This document shows, one piece after another, positions 9,037 to 19,026 of a DNA stretch of 64,000 nt. The first letter of the stretch is position 1, and every line of letters starts with the position of its first letter. Origin of the DNA: Streptomyces camelliae (GTDB taxonomy: Bacteria > Actinomycetota > Actinomycetes > Streptomycetales > Streptomycetaceae); assembly GCF_027625935.1 (NCBI RefSeq), contig NZ_CP115300.1:8990001-9054000 (forward strand), given 5' to 3'. Below the pieces are notes generated by a model, which was not told the DNA's origin, searched no databases, and saw nothing but the letters and a program-made list of their open reading frames with translations. Made by a program: the position numbers and the translations under genes.

Positions 9037-9570
9037 TCACGCCTGCTCGTGGAAAGCGGCGGAGCCGTCGGCGTGGGTGCCGCAGAGCCGGTGGGTGAGG
9101 ACGGCGTGACGGCGGTGCGCCCTGTTCAGGACGGCGGCCGCGATCGCGGAGTCCACCACGGGGGCCTGTGGGTAGACCCACAGGAAACCGAACTGTCCGG
9201 AGACCACAGTCGGCCCGAACTGGCGTGCCGGGCTTTCCGATCCTCCGGTGGTGGCGCCCTGCAGGGCGATCGCCGCGCAGATCAGGAAGCCGGCCGGCCA
9301 GGGAACCAGCGGCACCAGGTTCGGGGACTGAAGGAAGAGCCCGACGAGGTAGATGATGCCCCCATGCCGGCGGCCTCGGCCGGGTACAGCCCGCCGGCGG
9401 ACCAGCCGACGCCGGGCTGCAACGCGGCGTCCACCACCGGCGGCCTGCCGACCGCCGGTCCCCACAGCGCGCGGGCGGTGAGGACCCCGAGTACGGACAC
9501 GACGAGCTGAGCGGTGATGTACGGGAGAAACGACGCACCCGAGCGTTCCCTGTGAGCGACACGGAACGGA
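9037..9570 (-). pseudogene. Aquaporin/MIP family remnant
   Basis: The segment carries the last four membrane spans of an aquaporin-like channel in two frames. The first frame gives LPYITAQLVVSVLGVLTAR and WGPAVGRPPV. The second gives GGIIYLVGLFLQ and the second half-helix TTGGSESPARQFGP, in which the usual NPA is SPA. The frame changes near 9360-9366 (an indel around ATGGGGGCATC). The first two spans and first NPA box are missing, so no working channel can be made. Confidence 0.75.
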
Positions 9571-9780
9571 TCAGCACGGTAGGGCGCACCTTCGACCGGC
9601 CGTTGTCCTCCAGCGCACCTGCTGCTGCCCGGAAGTGGCCGCACGACCTGCGGGCGCGGAAACGATGGGGCGTGCCCGGACAGTCAAGCCCCGGAGCGCT
9701 GCGGGAACACCCGACGCCGCGCTCGTCGCCTACCTTCCCTTCGGTTCATGCCCGATGAACCCGATGAAAGGGAAGCGCAG

Positions 9781-10716
9781 ATGAAGAAGCCCAAGGCGAT
9801 GGTGCGGTTGCTGCCGACGTTACTGCTGGTCGTGGCCGTTGGGGGATTCGCGGCTCCGCCGTCGGCCCAGAGCCGGAATGCCGCCGCCGTGCTTCCGGAC
9901 GCGACGACCACGGCGGTCGGTCCGCAGTACGACACCACACACGTCTATGTCACCCCCGGCGCGATGGACGCGTTCGTCACCAGCTGGGAGGCGACCTTCG
10001 GCGGAACAAACACAGCCAAGGTGATCACGGATGTCACACCGACGCCCAGCAAGACCGCGTCGGAACTCGTTCTCTCGCCTGTCGGCACCCTGTCCGTCTT
10101 CGACTTCCGGACGCCGGTCCCCTACCCGTTCGGCGCCGAGCGCACCGGCTGGCTCATGAGCGACTTCGGCAAGGGCGTGCGGCTGGCCCGGGCGAGCGGA
10201 GCGGACGTCGTCGTCGCGCCCTTCAAGGACCCCATCGGACGGGACACGGTCGTCCAGTTCCCGGGCGGCGTCAACGCCCAGCTGTACTGGCACATCAAGG
10301 CTCCGTCCTACGCGCCGCTGAAGACCGTGCCGGACAACCGCGTCTACCTGACAGGAGACTCGGCGAGCGCGTTCCTCAGGTCGTACCTGCGGTTCACCGG
10401 TGGCCGGATCGTCTCGGACGACGGGGCCGCCGACGGTGGGCGGATCGGTATGCCCGGCGAGGCGTACCGCCGCATCACCATCAGCTCCCCCTTCGGCAAC
10501 ACGGTGGTCAGCGTGACCGATGGGCACCTGCCGTACCCGTTCGGGCGGGAGACCACAGGCTACGCGGTCAAGGACCTCACCTCGACCCTGCGCAAGGCCG
10601 AGGCCGCCGGCGCGAAGGTGCTCTGGGGCCCCTACACCTCGCGGGGCCGCACCAGCGCGATGGTGCAGTTCCCCGGCGGCTACGTGGCCGAACTCCACCA
10701 GGGCGACGACCGCTGA
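9781..10716 (+). CDS. Secreted two-repeat VOC/glyoxalase-like protein
   Basis: A 311-residue protein with an export signal: MKKPK followed by a hydrophobic stretch ending near residue 25 and an APPSAQS cleavage region. The mature part contains two related modules, each with a PYPFG motif and, further on, VQFPGG followed by a short segment ending in a His-containing strand (LYWH and AELHQ). This is the arrangement of vicinal-oxygen-chelate (glyoxalase/dioxygenase fold) proteins. The start is ATG 9781 with GGGAAGCGCAG upstream. Substrate and metal are unknown, and export is unusual for this fold. It converges on cydC. Confidence 0.75.
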   Translation: MKKPKAMVRLLPTLLLVVAVGGFAAPPSAQSRNAAAVLPDATTTAVGPQYDTTHVYVTPGAMDAFVTSWEATFGGTNTAKVITDVTPTPSKTASELVLSPVGTLSVFDFRTPVPYPFGAERTGWLMSDFGKGVRLARASGADVVVAPFKDPIGRDTVVQFPGGVNAQLYWHIKAPSYAPLKTVPDNRVYLTGDSASAFLRSYLRFTGGRIVSDDGAADGGRIGMPGEAYRRITISSPFGNTVVSVTDGHLPYPFGRETTGYAVKDLTSTLRKAEAAGAKVLWGPYTSRGRTSAMVQFPGGYVAELHQGDDR

Positions 10717-10758
10717 TCCTCGACAGCAACCGCCGCACCGCATGCCGTGCACGCAAGG

Positions 10759-10806
10759 GCCGTCGCCCTGGGCATGGACGTGGCCGTCCTCGCCCGGGGC
10801 GACGGC
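10759..10806 (+). terminator. Possible terminator hairpin
   Basis: GCCGTCGCCC (10759-10768) and GGGCGACGGC (10797-10806) form a perfect 10-bp stem with a 28-base loop, followed by CTTTC. It lies between the convergent VOC-like gene and cydC. The loop is long, so the call is tentative. Confidence 0.35.
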
Positions 10807-10828
10807 TTTCCTGGCAGCCCAGCGCTGC

Positions 10829-12493
10829 CTACCCACGGCTGCTCAAGGTCGCAGCGCTCAACCGCAGGGTGTGGGTGGCGGCGAAGGGGACCAGGTCGTC
10901 GTGCCGGTCCGGTAGGGCGATCACCAGGGCGCTGTCCGGCAGGGCGCGACGCACGCCCGTCAGCATCCGTACCGCCGTAGGCGCGTCGAGGCCGGCCGTC
11001 GGTTCGTCGAGCAGGAGGACCGTCGGTGTCCGCAGGACCGCTCTCGCGATCACCAGGCGGCGTCGCTGGCCCTGCGAGAGCGCATGGCCCAGCGGGCCCG
11101 TCGGGGTGTCGAGAGGCAACTGTTCCAGGGCCGCGGCCGCCAGCGCGGCCCGAAGTGTGTCGTCGTCCGCGTCCGGCGCGGCCTGCCGGAGGTTGTCGGC
11201 GATGGTCGCGTCGGCGATCCAGTCCTCTGCCTCGACGAGGGTGAGCGAATCGGCGATCGCATGGGCGGACAGGGACTCGACGGGGACCCCGTCGAGCAGC
11301 ACCGACCGGGGAGCGGCGGGGGAGATGAGCCCCGCCAGAGTCTCCAGCAGGGTGCTTTTGCCGCTGCCGTTGGGTCCGGTGACCAGGACGACGCCGCCGG
11401 GCTCGATCACCGCGGACCACCGGCTGCGGTCGTCGCCGACACCCACGGGCACGTGGCGGGCCACCAGGGCCGCCCCTGCCGCGCCCGCGAGCGGCGACCT
11501 CCGCGGCGACACGTTCGACGGCTCGTCCGGGAGGGCGCGTTTCGCCAGGGCCGTCAGCCGCAGAGCGGCGTCGGTGGCCAGGCCGTGGTCACGGAGCACG
11601 TGAGGGAGCGTCTCCATCAGCTCGTACGCGGCCGCGACCAGCAGCACCTCTCCGATGGCGTCGGCAGCCGGCTGCGTGAAGGCAGGACCGGCCAGCGCCA
11701 GGACCAGGACCGCTGTCTGGCCGGCCACGGCCAGCAGTCGCAGCAGCAGCTTGGACCTGCGCATCAGCGACTCGGCCGCGGTCTCGGCCCGCCGGGCCCG
11801 GCGGACAGCGTGCGCGACCTGATCGCGGACCAGGTCGACCGCTTCCAGGCAGCGCAGTTCCGGAAGAGCCGAGCGCGCGCTGAGCAGCGCGGTGCGGGCA
11901 GTGGCCCACGCTTCTGCGGCCGTTTGCTGATGGCCACGGGTCCGCCGCTCTCCGGTCACTGCCGTGGCTGCGGAGAACGCGAGCAGCAGCAGTTCGGCCG
12001 CACCCGACGGCCAACTGGCCGTCATCAGCAGAGCGACGACGACGGCGGCGGTCAGGCCGATCCCGGCCAGCGGCGGGACGACCTGACCGGCCATCCCGCC
12101 CACCGCGCCGACGTCGTTGGTGAGCCGGCCCATCAGGACGCCGTCACGGTGGGTGCGCAGTTCGCGTGCCGGCACAGTGGCCGCCGCGCGGACCAGCCGT
12201 GAACGCAGCGAGACGGTCGCACCGAGCAGAGCGCCATGGCTGACCAGACGCTCCGAGTAGCGCAGACCGGTGCGGCCCAGGGCGAGAGCGCGGACCGTCC
12301 CCGAGGGATACATCCACGACCAGGTGGTGTTCGCCTGTGCGGTGACCACCGCGCAGGAGGTCAGGAACCAACCCGACACCCCCAACAGGCCGGCGGAACA
12401 CAGTTCGGCGCTCCCGGCGAGCACCGCTGCGAACAGCAGGTCGCGGCGTGCCCGGTGGTCCGCCGCCGTCCACAGCAGCCTGAACGCAGTCAC
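10829..12493 (-). CDS. cydC: ABC transporter CydC half (cytochrome bd assembly)
   Basis: A 554-residue ABC exporter-type protein: an N-terminal six-helix membrane domain and a C-terminal ATPase with Walker A GPNGSGKST, signature LSQGQRRRLVIARAVL and Walker B VLLLDEPTAGLD. CydDC exports reducing thiols or haem-related species needed to assemble cytochrome bd. The start is GTG 12493, which overlaps the cydD stop as GTGA. In some actinobacteria CydD and CydC are one fused chain; here they are separate reading frames. It is the last gene of the operon. Confidence 0.85.
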   Translation of the reverse strand: MTAFRLLWTAADHRARRDLLFAAVLAGSAELCSAGLLGVSGWFLTSCAVVTAQANTTWSWMYPSGTVRALALGRTGLRYSERLVSHGALLGATVSLRSRLVRAAATVPARELRTHRDGVLMGRLTNDVGAVGGMAGQVVPPLAGIGLTAAVVVALLMTASWPSGAAELLLLAFSAATAVTGERRTRGHQQTAAEAWATARTALLSARSALPELRCLEAVDLVRDQVAHAVRRARRAETAAESLMRRSKLLLRLLAVAGQTAVLVLALAGPAFTQPAADAIGEVLLVAAAYELMETLPHVLRDHGLATDAALRLTALAKRALPDEPSNVSPRRSPLAGAAGAALVARHVPVGVGDDRSRWSAVIEPGGVVLVTGPNGSGKSTLLETLAGLISPAAPRSVLLDGVPVESLSAHAIADSLTLVEAEDWIADATIADNLRQAAPDADDDTLRAALAAAALEQLPLDTPTGPLGHALSQGQRRRLVIARAVLRTPTVLLLDEPTAGLDAPTAVRMLTGVRRALPDSALVIALPDRHDDLVPFAATHTLRLSAATLSSRG

Positions 12494-14265
12494 CGTGTCT
12501 CCCTGGTCCGGGACGCCCGTCCCTGGCTCAACTGCACGATGTCGTCGGCGATTTCGAGGAGTGCCGGGCTGTGCGTCGTCAGCAGCACGGTGCGGGTGCG
12601 CGCGAGCGTCCGGACGGCGCCGATGACACGCGCCTCGCCGTCCGGGTCCAGATGGGCGCTGGGTTCGTCCAGACACAGCAGGGGAGTGTCGTGGAGCAGC
12701 GCCCGGACCAGGACCAGTTGCTGCGTCTGCCCGGAGGACAGCCCCCAGCCGCGCTCGCCGACGGGGGTCGCCAGTCCCTGGGGGAGTGCGGCCAGCAGGT
12801 CCTCGAAGCCCAGTGCCGCGATCGCCGCGGTCAGTTGCTCGTCGTCGGCGTCGCGCCGGGCCAGCAGCAGGTTGTCGCGCAGTGTGCCCGGGAGGAGGTA
12901 GGAGGGCTGTCCGGCCCATGCCGTCATGGTCGGTGAGGCGGGCAGGGGCGTGGAACCGACGGTGTGCAGGCACCGCCCGCGGTCCGGTTCGCGCAGACCT
13001 GCCGCCACGGAGAGCAGGGTGGTCTTTCCTGCGCCGCTGGGCCCGCTGATGGCCACGATGGAACCCGGCCGCAGGGCCAGCGTGACGTCGTCCAGGGCGA
13101 CGTCGTCGCGACCCGGGTACCGGACCGTCACCTCCTCCAGGAGCACACCGGCCGGGCTCGGCAGACTCGGACGGCGCACGGCGGGCACGCGGGCCGCGCG
13201 TCCGCCGACCGGTGCGACCGGAGCCCGGTCGATGATCCCCGCGATCAGCTCGGCCGCCGCGGAGGCCTCTGCGCGGGCGTGGTAGCCGCGGGCGAGTTCC
13301 CGGGCGGGCGCGAAGTACGCCGGGGTCAGGACGAGGACGAACAGCGCGGTGCCCAGGCTCATGGTGGAGGGGACCACCGGCAGGTCGAGGTAGCCGAGCA
13401 GGGCGAGCCCGCAGTACGTGGCGACGACAGCCATGGCCACGGTGATGAGGAGCTCGATCCAGGCGGTCGAGAGGAAGGCGACCCGTAGTACGGCGTTGGT
13501 ACGCCTGGCCAGTTCCCTGTCGGCTGCCTCGGTCGCGCGTACCGCTTCCGCACCGGCCCCGAGGCCGACGAGCGTGGGCAGTCCGCGCAGCTGGTCCAGC
13601 AGATGGGTGCTCAGCTTCCGGGTCGCGGTGAGCTGGGCGTGCACGGCGGCACGGGTGCCCATGCCGATCACCTTGAGATTGAACGGCAGCAGCGGGGTCG
13701 CCAGCACCAGGATCAGTGCGACGGCCCAGTTGCCGGCCAGGACAGCGGTCAGGATGATGCCGCTGCCCAGCAGCATCGCCCGCCGGGCCGGGACGTACGT
13801 CGTCAGCCATGGGCTCAGGCGGCCCACCTCGCTGTCCAGCGCCTCGCCGAGAGCGGCGTCGGACACCTCCTCGGCGGGCGTGCCCGTGGACGGGAGTGCG
13901 GCCAGGAGAAGGCGAGCGCGCAGGTGATCCTGAACGGCGCCCGCCCCGTCCTCGGCGACCCGGTCGGCCGCCGCGAGCAGAACCGCGCGCAACAGCAGCC
14001 CGACGGCGACCAGAGCCGCACCGGAGAGCACCTGAGCCAGGGCCACACCCCCGTGCGGGGGCTGCAGCGCGGCCTGAGCCGTCCGGCCCAGCCCCGCCGC
14101 CCACAGCACATGACCCGCGGCCGCCAGCCCGCGCAGGGCACCGGCACGCCGGAACGCGGGTTCGCCGACCGCCGCCCATCGAGTGAGCAGTCCGGCCGCC
14201 CGCTGCTGCCCTTCGTCGTCCCGGCCGAGCCGGTCGAGGTGGTCGGCGATGTCGGTCACTGTCAC
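12490..14265 (-). CDS. cydD: ABC transporter CydD half (cytochrome bd assembly)
   Basis: A 591-residue ABC exporter half. The membrane domain includes LLSTHLLDQLRG-like helices, written here in part as STHLLDQLRGLPTLVGLG. The ATPase domain has Walker A SGPSGAGKTT, signature LSSGQTQQLVLVRALL and Walker B LCLDEPSAHLD. The start GTG 14265 overlaps the cydB stop (GTGA), and the stop overlaps the cydC start in the same way. Translational coupling across cydB, cydD and cydC is likely. Confidence 0.85.
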   Translation of the reverse strand: MTVTDIADHLDRLGRDDEGQQRAAGLLTRWAAVGEPAFRRAGALRGLAAAGHVLWAAGLGRTAQAALQPPHGGVALAQVLSGAALVAVGLLLRAVLLAAADRVAEDGAGAVQDHLRARLLLAALPSTGTPAEEVSDAALGEALDSEVGRLSPWLTTYVPARRAMLLGSGIILTAVLAGNWAVALILVLATPLLPFNLKVIGMGTRAAVHAQLTATRKLSTHLLDQLRGLPTLVGLGAGAEAVRATEAADRELARRTNAVLRVAFLSTAWIELLITVAMAVVATYCGLALLGYLDLPVVPSTMSLGTALFVLVLTPAYFAPARELARGYHARAEASAAAELIAGIIDRAPVAPVGGRAARVPAVRRPSLPSPAGVLLEEVTVRYPGRDDVALDDVTLALRPGSIVAISGPSGAGKTTLLSVAAGLREPDRGRCLHTVGSTPLPASPTMTAWAGQPSYLLPGTLRDNLLLARRDADDEQLTAAIAALGFEDLLAALPQGLATPVGERGWGLSSGQTQQLVLVRALLHDTPLLCLDEPSAHLDPDGEARVIGAVRTLARTRTVLLTTHSPALLEIADDIVQLSQGRASRTRETR

Positions 14266-15539
14266 TGTTCGGCTGCCTGGAGGTCGAACTCGCCGACGGC
14301 CGCCGAGTGGCGGTCGGACCGTATCCACACGGCCAGCGCAGTCACCGCGAACACAACGACACCGACCGGGCCGATCCACACCCGCACGCCACCGAAGACG
14401 TCCTGCGAGACGGCGGCCACCGTGACGGCCAGAAGGGTCAGGAGCACGCGCCGGGCGACAACGACCGCCCACGGACCGTCGCCCGCGACCGGGACCACAG
14501 CCGCGGGCCGCTCTGTGGCAGCCGGGGGACGGGACGGGCCGGCCGCGACGGGGGTGGCCGGTGGCTGGGCGAACTTCCCGCGGAAGACCCACCACGCGTA
14601 GATGTTGTAGGTCAGGACGACCGGCATGCACCCGCCCACCCCGATGAGCAGGAACAGCTGCGACCCGTGCGGACTGGCGGCCGCGCGCACGGTCAGGTCG
14701 GGTGGGACGACGACGGGCGCGGTGGCGGCGACGAGCGCGAGCAGGCCCGCTGCCTCCGTACCGGCCACGGCGGCGAACGGACGCCAGTCGGGCCGGCGGC
14801 CGAAGCCGTACCAGGCGATCGCCGCGCACACCACGGCCACCGCCACCGCGAGGCCGAACAGGGTTGCACGGAGCGGCTGGTCGAAGCGCAGGTGCTGCGG
14901 ATCGGCGAGCCGGAGCCCGGATCCCAGGACGAGGCCGGCCACCGCGACCGCCAGGATCAGCGGTCGGCCGAGTCGGCCCGCCCGCGCGTGGGCGGTCCCT
15001 GTGGTCTTGTCCTGCAGCCATGCGGCACCCGCCAGCAGATAGACCGTCACAAGGCCCAGGGCGCACAGCACGCTGTAGGGCGTCAGCCAATCCCAGGTGC
15101 CCCCGGTGAACACCCCGCCGCGGTGAGGCAGTCCGGACAGTACGGCCCCGATCACAAGGCCCTGGCACAACGTGGCCACCAGTGATGCGAGCCCGAAGAC
15201 AAGGCCCCAGCCATGCCGGTAACCGGAGGCGGCGCTCTGTAGCTCGATGGCCGTGCCGCGCAGCACGATGGCGAGCAGCATGACGATGAGCGGCAGGTAG
15301 ACGCCGGGCAGCACGGTGGCGTAGACACCGGGCAGACCCGCCCACAGCACGACACCCGCCAGGATGATCCAGCTCTCGTTGGCGTCCCAGGCGGTCGCGA
15401 TCAGCTCGCTGTACTCCTTGCGCCGCTGGTCGCTGCGGTCGAGCAGGCTCAGGATGCCGATACCGAGGTCGTAGCCGTCGAGCAGGACGTAGGCGCCGAG
15501 CGCGAGCAGGACCAGGGCGTATGACGCGTACTCAAGCAT
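14262..15539 (-). CDS. cydB: Cytochrome bd ubiquinol oxidase subunit II
   Basis: A 425-residue multi-span membrane protein with the CydB landmarks LLDGYDLGIGIL near the N-terminus and ATAWDANESWIILAG. It pairs with CydA to form the high-affinity bd-type quinol oxidase in the cytoplasmic membrane. ATG 15539 lies inside the end of cydA (8-nt overlap). It is somewhat longer than the usual 330-380 residues, with an extra low-complexity loop (AAGPSRPPAATERPAA) near residue 340. Confidence 0.9.
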   Translation of the reverse strand: MLEYASYALVLLALGAYVLLDGYDLGIGILSLLDRSDQRRKEYSELIATAWDANESWIILAGVVLWAGLPGVYATVLPGVYLPLIVMLLAIVLRGTAIELQSAASGYRHGWGLVFGLASLVATLCQGLVIGAVLSGLPHRGGVFTGGTWDWLTPYSVLCALGLVTVYLLAGAAWLQDKTTGTAHARAGRLGRPLILAVAVAGLVLGSGLRLADPQHLRFDQPLRATLFGLAVAVAVVCAAIAWYGFGRRPDWRPFAAVAGTEAAGLLALVAATAPVVVPPDLTVRAAASPHGSQLFLLIGVGGCMPVVLTYNIYAWWVFRGKFAQPPATPVAAGPSRPPAATERPAAVVPVAGDGPWAVVVARRVLLTLLAVTVAAVSQDVFGGVRVWIGPVGVVVFAVTALAVWIRSDRHSAAVGEFDLQAAEQ

Positions 15540-16896
15540 GGCTGATCTCCGAGGGATGGACGCCGGCGCCGGCGTCGGCCGTCAGGTGTTCGGGGCCGGT
15601 CCGCACCGTGCGGACGATGTAGCGGATCCACAGCCCGAGCAGCAGCGCGTAGACGGCGACGAAGCCGGTGAGGCCGGCGATCGCCGCGCCGAGGGAGAGG
15701 TGGGAGACGGCGTCGCTGGTGCGGATCAGGCCGTAGACGACCCAGGGCTGCCGGCCGGTCTCCGCGGTGATCCAGCCACCGCTGATGGCCACGACACCGG
15801 CGGGAGCCATCCAGACCATCAGCCGATGGAACCTTCGGGCGGTGTACAGCCTTCCGCGCAGCCGCAAGACCACTCCTGCGAAGGCCATACCGAACATCGC
15901 CAGGGCGGTGAAGTACATCGCCCGGAAGCCGTAGAAGGCGGACCACATGTTGGGGCGGTCGTTCGTGGGTGTTTGCAGCAGTCCTGGAACGTGTGCCTCT
16001 CCGGAGAGGTCCTTGCCGATGACGGCGCCCAGGTGCGGTATCTCGACGTGGAACCTGTTCTCGCCCTTGTCCGTGTCGGGCACGACGAGCAGGTTGTAGC
16101 CGTTGTTGTCGGTCTTCCAGTTGCCTTCGAAGGCCTCCAGTTTCGCGGGCTGGTGGACACCCATGAACGCGGCGGTGGCGTCGCCCACGTACAGCTGTAC
16201 GGGCATCAGGATCGCCAGTACTCCCAGGGCGACGGACAGGGTGCGGCGTGCGAAGGGCAGCGCTCGCTGCTTGACCAGGTACCAGGCGGCGATCCCGCCG
16301 ATGAACCAACTGGCGCTGATCAGCACCGCGAGCAGGATGTGCGGATACCGGTAGGCGAACGCCGGGTTGAACAGCACGTGCCACCAGTTGCTCGCCCGGA
16401 ACTGGCCGTCGACCTCGGTGAAGCCGGCGGGGTCCTGCATCCAGCTGTTGGCGGACAGGATCCAGGTCGTGGACAGCAGGGTGCCGACGACGAGCATCCA
16501 GCAGGCGAACGCCATGGTCCGGGGACGTACCCGGCCGTCGCCGTACAGCATGATGCCGATGAACCCGGCCTCCAGGAAGAAGGCCGTGATGACCTCCATT
16601 CCGATCGTGACACCGAGGATCGGGCCGACCGCGTGGGCGTATCTTCCCCAGTTGAGGCCGAACTCGAACGTCATGACGGTGCCGGCGACCACGCCGAGAC
16701 CGAATCCGACCGCGAATATCTTCTTCCAGAAACGGAATATCTGGAGGTACAGCGGATTCCCGGTCCTGAGGTGGACCGTGTACATCACGGCCAGGAAGAC
16801 GGAGAGCCCGACGGTCAGTGCGGGAAAGCTCATGTGAAAGACGGCGGTGATGGCGAACTGCCATCGTGAGATCTCCACCACTGCGGGCGATGCCAT
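15532..16896 (-). CDS. cydA: Cytochrome bd ubiquinol oxidase subunit I
   Basis: A 454-residue protein with the CydA features: RWQFAITAVFHMSFPALTVG near the N-terminus (a haem-ligand His candidate at 21), the conserved GRQPW box (in TAETGRQPWVVYGLI) and a short quinol-binding loop. The enzyme oxidises menaquinol or ubiquinol and reduces O2 to water. I chose ATG 16896, preceded by AAGGGAATCACC; the upstream in-frame ATG at 17031 gives an unrelated leader. First gene of the cydABDC operon, divergent from an MFS gene. I could not see a convincing Rex palindrome in the 202-bp intergenic region. Confidence 0.9.
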   Translation of the reverse strand: MASPAVVEISRWQFAITAVFHMSFPALTVGLSVFLAVMYTVHLRTGNPLYLQIFRFWKKIFAVGFGLGVVAGTVMTFEFGLNWGRYAHAVGPILGVTIGMEVITAFFLEAGFIGIMLYGDGRVRPRTMAFACWMLVVGTLLSTTWILSANSWMQDPAGFTEVDGQFRASNWWHVLFNPAFAYRYPHILLAVLISASWFIGGIAAWYLVKQRALPFARRTLSVALGVLAILMPVQLYVGDATAAFMGVHQPAKLEAFEGNWKTDNNGYNLLVVPDTDKGENRFHVEIPHLGAVIGKDLSGEAHVPGLLQTPTNDRPNMWSAFYGFRAMYFTALAMFGMAFAGVVLRLRGRLYTARRFHRLMVWMAPAGVVAISGGWITAETGRQPWVVYGLIRTSDAVSHLSLGAAIAGLTGFVAVYALLLGLWIRYIVRTVRTGPEHLTADAGAGVHPSEISHA

Positions 16897-17098
16897 GGTG
16901 ATTCCCTTGGTCGAACGAGTCCTGAGGGCACCGTAGGGCTGGTTGGCGAGCGTCCTTTGTCTCTCGGCGCATGGCACGTGTTCCCGCAGCGCAACGCGCT
17001 CAGAGGCCACAGGCGGTGCGCTCTCGGTCAACCGGATTTCACCGATCGCTCCTATGGTTGCCCTCGTTTATGCCCGCACGGCTCCGGCAAGGACCAGC

Positions 17099-18760
17099 AT
17101 GAGCGCTGCACCGTCACCGAAAGACCGCCCACGGCCCGATTCGGCCTGGGCCCCGTTCGCGGCGCGTGTCTTCCGCGCGCTGTGGATCGCGCAGCTCGTC
17201 TCCAACATCGGCAGCTGGATGCAGACCGTGGGCGCACAGTGGCTGCTGGTCGGGCACAACGCCGCGCTCGTGACGCTCGTTCAGACCGCCTCCAGCCTCC
17301 CCGTCGTACTGCTGGCCCTGCCCTCGGGCGTCCTGGCCGACCGGTACGACCGTCGCAGGGTGCTGCTGGCCGCGCAGTTCGCCATGCTCGGCGTCTCCAC
17401 CGGGCTGACGGTGCTCGCGTTCGCGGATGACCTCAGCCCAGGGCTTCTGCTCGGCCTCACCTTCCTGCTGGGATGCGGCACCGCTCTGATGGGGCCCGCC
17501 TGGCAGGCGATCCAGCCGGAACTCGTGGAGCGCAGCCAGTTGGGACAGGCGGCCGCGCTCGGTGCCGTGAACATGAACCTGGCCCGCGCCCTCGGCCCCG
17601 CCCTCGGCGGAGCGGTGGTCGCGGCAGCGGGCGCGGGCTGGGTCTTCGCCTTCAACGCCGCGTCCTACCTCGGGATCGCCGGCGTTCTCACGCTCTGGAG
17701 GCGACCGTCGCCCCAGGCGCCCGCAGGCCAGAGCGAGAAGCTCCTGACGGCCCTGCACGCGGGCCGCCGCTATGTGTGGTATGCGCCCGGAGTCCGTCGA
17801 GTCCTGTTGCGTACGGTGCTGTTCATACCCGGCGGCGGCGCGCTGTGGTCGCTGCTTCCTCTGGTCGCGAGCCGTTCGCTGGGCCTGGGTTCGGGAGGGT
17901 ACGGGCTGCTGCTCGGCGCGGTCGGTGTCGGTGCCGTCGGCGGGGCCTTCGTGCTGCCCCTGGTCCGCCGCGCGCTCGGCGCCAACGGCACGCTCGCCGC
18001 GGGCGCCGTCGTCTTCGCCGGAGTACTGGCCGTACTGGCGACGACTCGGATCCCCTGGCTCGCGGCGGTCGTGCTGCTGCCCGCTGGATTGGCCTGGATC
18101 GGCGTGCTGTCCACCCTCAACACAGCCCTCCAGACGAGGCTGCCCGGCTGGGTCAGAGCCCGTGGACTCGCCGTCTATCTCCTGGTCTTCCAGGGCGGGC
18201 AGGCCCTGGCGGCACCTGTCTGGGGAGCTCTGGCCGACGGACTCGGGCTGACCGTCTCCCTGCTGGGCGGCGGCGGGCTGCTCCTGGCCGGTGCGGTGAG
18301 CGTGCGCCGCTGGCCCCTGCATGACGCGGACGCCATCGACCCGACGCCGTCCGACCACTGGCCCGTTCCGCCGCTGGTGTTCGAGCCTGGCCCGGCCGAC
18401 GGCCCCGTGCTGGTCTCCGTGACCTACCGGGTCGCCCCCGCCAACCGGGCCGCCTTCACCGACTGCATGGATCACGTGGCCCGTTCACGGCGGCGCACGG
18501 GAGCCCTCACCTGGGGGCTCTACCAGGACGGCAACGACCGGGAGCGGTTCATCGAGAACTACCTGGTCGCCTCGTGGTCGGAGCATCTCGCCCAGCACCA
18601 CGGCCGGCTCACGGCCACCGACCGCCGTTACGAGGAGCGGGCCCGCCGCCTGCTGGTGACGGACACCGCCCCGGAGGTGACCCACGCATTCGACGCCGCC
18701 GCGGGTCCTGTGGTGCCGGAGACGGAGGAGACGGCCGATGCGATGGACACGTCGGGGTGA
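17099..18760 (+). CDS. MFS exporter with C-terminal ABM-like domain
   Basis: A 553-residue protein. About the first 410 residues are a major facilitator of the MFS_3/EntS type, with RALWIAQLVSNIGSWMQTVG at the start and the loop motif GVLADRYDRRR. A hydrophilic C-terminal domain from about residue 440 (VLVSVTYRVAPANRAAFTD onward) resembles antibiotic-biosynthesis-monooxygenase-like folds, as known for this family. AAGGACCAGC before ATG 17099 sets the start. Likely efflux of small molecules; the substrate is unknown. Divergent from cydA. Confidence 0.8.
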   Translation: MSAAPSPKDRPRPDSAWAPFAARVFRALWIAQLVSNIGSWMQTVGAQWLLVGHNAALVTLVQTASSLPVVLLALPSGVLADRYDRRRVLLAAQFAMLGVSTGLTVLAFADDLSPGLLLGLTFLLGCGTALMGPAWQAIQPELVERSQLGQAAALGAVNMNLARALGPALGGAVVAAAGAGWVFAFNAASYLGIAGVLTLWRRPSPQAPAGQSEKLLTALHAGRRYVWYAPGVRRVLLRTVLFIPGGGALWSLLPLVASRSLGLGSGGYGLLLGAVGVGAVGGAFVLPLVRRALGANGTLAAGAVVFAGVLAVLATTRIPWLAAVVLLPAGLAWIGVLSTLNTALQTRLPGWVRARGLAVYLLVFQGGQALAAPVWGALADGLGLTVSLLGGGGLLLAGAVSVRRWPLHDADAIDPTPSDHWPVPPLVFEPGPADGPVLVSVTYRVAPANRAAFTDCMDHVARSRRRTGALTWGLYQDGNDRERFIENYLVASWSEHLAQHHGRLTATDRRYEERARRLLVTDTAPEVTHAFDAAAGPVVPETEETADAMDTSG

Positions 18761-19026
18761 CGCCGGCTGGATGACCGGGCCTGGACGGGTACGACCGCGC
18801 CGGACGACGCCAAGTCAACTGATGCCGCAGGGTGAAGGGAACGGCCCCCAACACTGGTGGGGCGGAGTGAGGGCAGCACGCCGGTGTCGCGCGCACCCGT
18901 GCTTCTGTGGTCAAGGCGAACGCGTTGATGCCAGGCACTGCGGCGATCCCGGGAGCGAGGCGGGATGCGGACCACGTCCACTCGTCCTTGGCATCGTCGT
19001 CGCCGGCGTCCTCGGCCCAGGCCGGT

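Noticed and set aside
16897..17098. Possible Rex or other oxygen-sensing operator upstream of cydA
   Set aside because: I looked for a TTGTGAA-type inverted repeat and did not find a convincing one by eye.
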